The notes beneath the pieces are model-generated. The model searched no databases. It saw only the letters and a list, made by a program, of their open reading frames with translations, and was not told the DNA's origin. DNA of 6,248 nucleotides from an uncultured Clostridia bacterium. Lineage in GTDB: Bacteria > Bacillota > Clostridia > Christensenellales > UBA1242. The position numbers and the translations under genes were made by a program. How positions within the stretch are numbered: position 1 is the first letter of the stretch; every line of letters begins with the position of its first letter. Shown one piece after another: positions 1-3,300 of this stretch. Where the stretch lies: positions 1-6,248 of the forward strand of contig CANQBU010000072.1 of the NCBI GenBank assembly GCA_947589615.1. Direction: 5' to 3'.

Positions 1-333
1 TATGCGGTTACATTTGATGCTCAGTATTTCAGTATAAGCAATGCAAATGCTTATTCAAACGGCGAGATTAATAAGGCAACTATCGGTGAAACAGAAAATT
101 TTATAAAAATCTTAAGTTTCACTTATGATGACGAAACAATTACAATAAATGTAGCAGATAAAAGCAAATATTATAATAAAGAAACATTCAATTATTATAG
201 CAAAACGCACGAATTAATTATGACCGTTACAGGCAATGGTTCAAAAGGTCTTTCCGTTTTAATATTAAACGGTAAAAGCGTGACCTTTAATCTTTCGACG
301 GATGACGAAGGAGTGCATGTTCTTGACTGGGGA
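1..333 (+). other. Unclassified beta-rich segment (residues 1-111)
   Basis: This segment enters the window mid-domain. It alternates hydrophobic and polar residues in strand-like stretches such as YAVTFDAQYFSI, ETITINVAD, HELIMTVTGNG and GLSVLILNGKSVTFNL, so one or two extracellular beta-sandwich domains are likely. I cannot assign a family. The opening words resemble the last strand of an Ig-like module, so more modules may lie upstream. It ends at VHVLDWGEK, where the pattern changes to a charged helix-like stretch. Confidence 0.4.
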
Positions 334-3300
334 GAAAAGGTTATAGCTGCTTCAGAAAGACTAGAAGGCTTAAAGACTAAACTTGAAGGACTTGAAAAGG
401 AAGAGGAAAATGAGAATGTATTAACTCCAAAAATCGACACCCCAATCGATTATGTTGCCGTTCTCACCGATTATGTTGCGGTTAGGCTTAATTATAGAGA
501 TGAAGTGAAAAACGGGACAGATTTAGATAAGATAACTCCTAACTATGTTTACATCAAAATTGGCGAAACAATCACTTTGCCAAATGCCGATAACGCATTT
601 GAAGAGTGGGTTGGATTCAGATTTGTTGATTGGTGGTTATCACCATCTCAGACGAGGCGTGGATTTAGTGTTGTAAAAGAGGTAGAAGATTTTAAACTTT
701 CTTATTCTCAAAACAGCATTATAAGAGATAACATCTATGCACAATTTGAACTTTGCGAGCCTGAGGTTGAGGGCAACGCTCATTCATTTAAGGCACACTT
801 TGAAATGAGTGGTGAAGAAGCGAAAGAAAAGGTATACTTCTCATCAATCTGGAAAGATGGCGAGATTAAAAACTACAATCCTGACGACATTAGATACGAT
901 TATATCATTTATAAGGACATAAATGGTGATGGCAAATCTACTCAAGATGAATTAGACTATGTGGGTGGATGGACCTCTGATGGCTCCGGTATTTACTTCA
1001 ATATACCTGCAAATACAAATTCAAATGGTAAATATGTAATGCAGGTTATTGTATATAGAAATTCGCCAAATCCAAATGTCGAAAATCTATACATAACAGA
1101 GCCGCAAACATTTACAGAGATAACATTTGATTTAACAGTAGAGTTATTAACAATCGAAGATGTTTCAATGGTAATCGAAGATGCAAATTATAATGCAAAT
1201 AATGCATTTACTTACAAAAACGGATCTTTCAATAATGATATTAAGTTTAATTTTACGCTTATTCAGGGCGACATAGATATATTAGGCAGAGATATAGGCG
1301 ATGAACAAATTTTTGGTGACTTGCTCGACAAAGAAAACGAAAGCAGTTACTACTTTACTCTTTCAGGAAAGGCATCATATGAAATAAAATTAGCAGGTGA
1401 TTATACAATTACTTTACACTTAAATCCAACTATATTCAATGCGAAAGAGGTTACATTCCCTATCAAGGTTAATCCATATACAATTAGCATAAACGAAGAT
1501 GACATTGAAACGTGGGGAGTTAATGCAAAAACATATGGCGATGAAGACCCTCAATTTGTCGGAAACAAAAATATGTATAAGGTTATATTTGAAGGTGAAG
1601 ATCGTGAAGAAACTGTATACATTTCGCTCAGCAGAGACAGTGGTGAAAGCCGTGGACTACATAGATTTACAAGAGTTTATTTGACAACGGATTCTAGTCT
1701 GAATGGAAGTGCTGAAACTGGTAATCTTAATAATTATGTAGTTGAATTCGCTGGAGATTTATACTTTACAATTGAAGCTCTTGAAGGCACACTTACTCTG
1801 ACGCTAAAAGATAATAAAACTTTAACTAAAATTTATGACGGAAATGGAAAGTTTGAATTAAATTATGACGAAATTAATTCAAGGTGGATGATCTATTTTG
1901 GTGATGATTCTTCTGAGATTAAGCTTACATATCAAAAAGATGGCGCATCTCCAGAAATAGAGATAACAAATTCAAATAAATTATATCTAAATGCACTTAC
2001 AGGATTAAATATTTATACAAATGCTTATGAAGGTGATCCTTCGCATCGATCGTATGATGTAATTTCAGGAACTAAAGCATTAAAATACGATGGCGAATCT
2101 GCATTTAGTGAATATGTGTTAGATTTTACCTATACAATCACTCAAAGAACGATTTTGGCAGACATTGAGAAAGTGTTTGATGCGACGGCGACATTCAGGC
2201 AAGCAAATGTAACATTTACAAATCTTTGTGCGGTTGATGAAGGGTTGTTATACTTTGACGGTAAAGACGGTCAAGCAATGAGTTTTGTTGATGCCGATAA
2301 TGTCAAAGGTGCAATCGTAGGAGAGCATAATGTTGATATCAACACTATCACTCTGGGAGGAGATAGAGCACATAACTATCAACTTGCCGATTCTTATTTA
2401 GGAACAATCACTCGTTATATCATAAGAGGAGACGAATATAGTCAAGTTAAATTTTCTGAAGAGCATAACACATTTAAATATGGTGAAATTTATCAAGGAA
2501 TGAATCCTGCTGATATTATAAGTTATATAGTATTCAATGTAGAAGGACTTAACGGTAACCTTATAGACTTTGTAGAGATTAAAGAAATTAAGATGGGGCA
2601 ATCTGACGGCGGAGATATTCTTTCATCTTCTGAATGCTTAAAGGTTGGGAAAGACAGGTCTGTAAGAATTATTTTACAATCAGATAACATTGATCTTTCG
2701 GCAACAGGTGATAGTTACATTGTAAATCTAAATGTTAATCAAAGAGAATTAGATTTAAGTTATTTAACTGACGAAGGGTTAATATTGAAGAAATATAATG
2801 GCGAAAAAGACCTTAAACTTGATGATTGGACAATTGACCTAGTTAAAGCAACGGGGCTTGATAGGTTGGCAAGCGATAAGGTTGAAATAGACGAAAGCTT
2901 AAGTTATTATGAATATGCAGAAGTTGGAACGTGGAATGTTACAATTATGCTCAAAGACCAAGATGATGCAGGAAATTACTATATTGTAATAGATCCTTCA
3001 AAGCCAATACAGGGAATAATCACACAATATCAAGTTGAGGTGACGGTCAACCCAGGTGTGGAGGATCCTGAGCTCGTTCCAAACGGCAAGTTTGTAGAAG
3101 ATCTCGTTTCTTCACCTGAAAAATTTTCATTTAAGGTATCTTATCCATTTGATATAACAAGCGGACTCCCACAGGCTCTGATATTCCCTCAAAGACAGGG
3201 TTACATTGCAGAGACTTGGAGATATGCAGAAGGAGGTCATTACTTAGAATTCAATGTAGGCAATATTAATGATGTTTTAAAATCTGCTGTAGATAAAAAC

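Larger units (their letters stand above)
1138..3048 (+). repeat. Array of six MBG/YDG-type bacterial Ig-like modules (residues 380-1016)
   Basis: Six modules share a start strand, an aromatic-G motif (K-x-Y-[DGN]-G or K-T-Y-G-D) and an end strand often reading N-Y-x-[VLI]. The key aromatic falls at residues 405, 512, 612, 726, 827 and 932, giving spacings of 107, 100, 114, 101 and 105. This is the layout of the MBG and YDG families, extracellular Ig-like repeats of large bacterial surface proteins. The copies share little beyond the motifs and no long DNA identity is visible, so the array is old. It probably forms a rod. Confidence 0.65.

Noticed and set aside
195..440. Antisense open frame of 81 codons, Ser-rich product
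   Set aside because: It lies wholly inside the continuous + frame; Ser/Phe/Leu-rich composition is the complement of Glu/Lys-rich codons. No family resemblance.
1499..1684. Frame-2 open frame of 61 codons on the + strand
   Set aside because: It overlaps MBG module B in another frame, has no upstream ribosome binding site that I can see and no recognisable product.
2355..2363. gggaggaga as a ribosome binding site for an internal start
   Set aside because: No suitably spaced ATG, GTG or TTG opens a long frame, and the surrounding main frame continues unbroken.
2398..2601. Antisense open frame of 67 codons
   Set aside because: Shadow of module E; aromatic and Ile-rich composition typical of the complement of AT-rich coding DNA.
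3063..3075. Adjacent ggatcc and gagctc restriction sites as a cloning or assembly seam
   Set aside because: The frame and amino-acid character run through without a break; two hexamers in a locally GC-richer linker can arise by chance.
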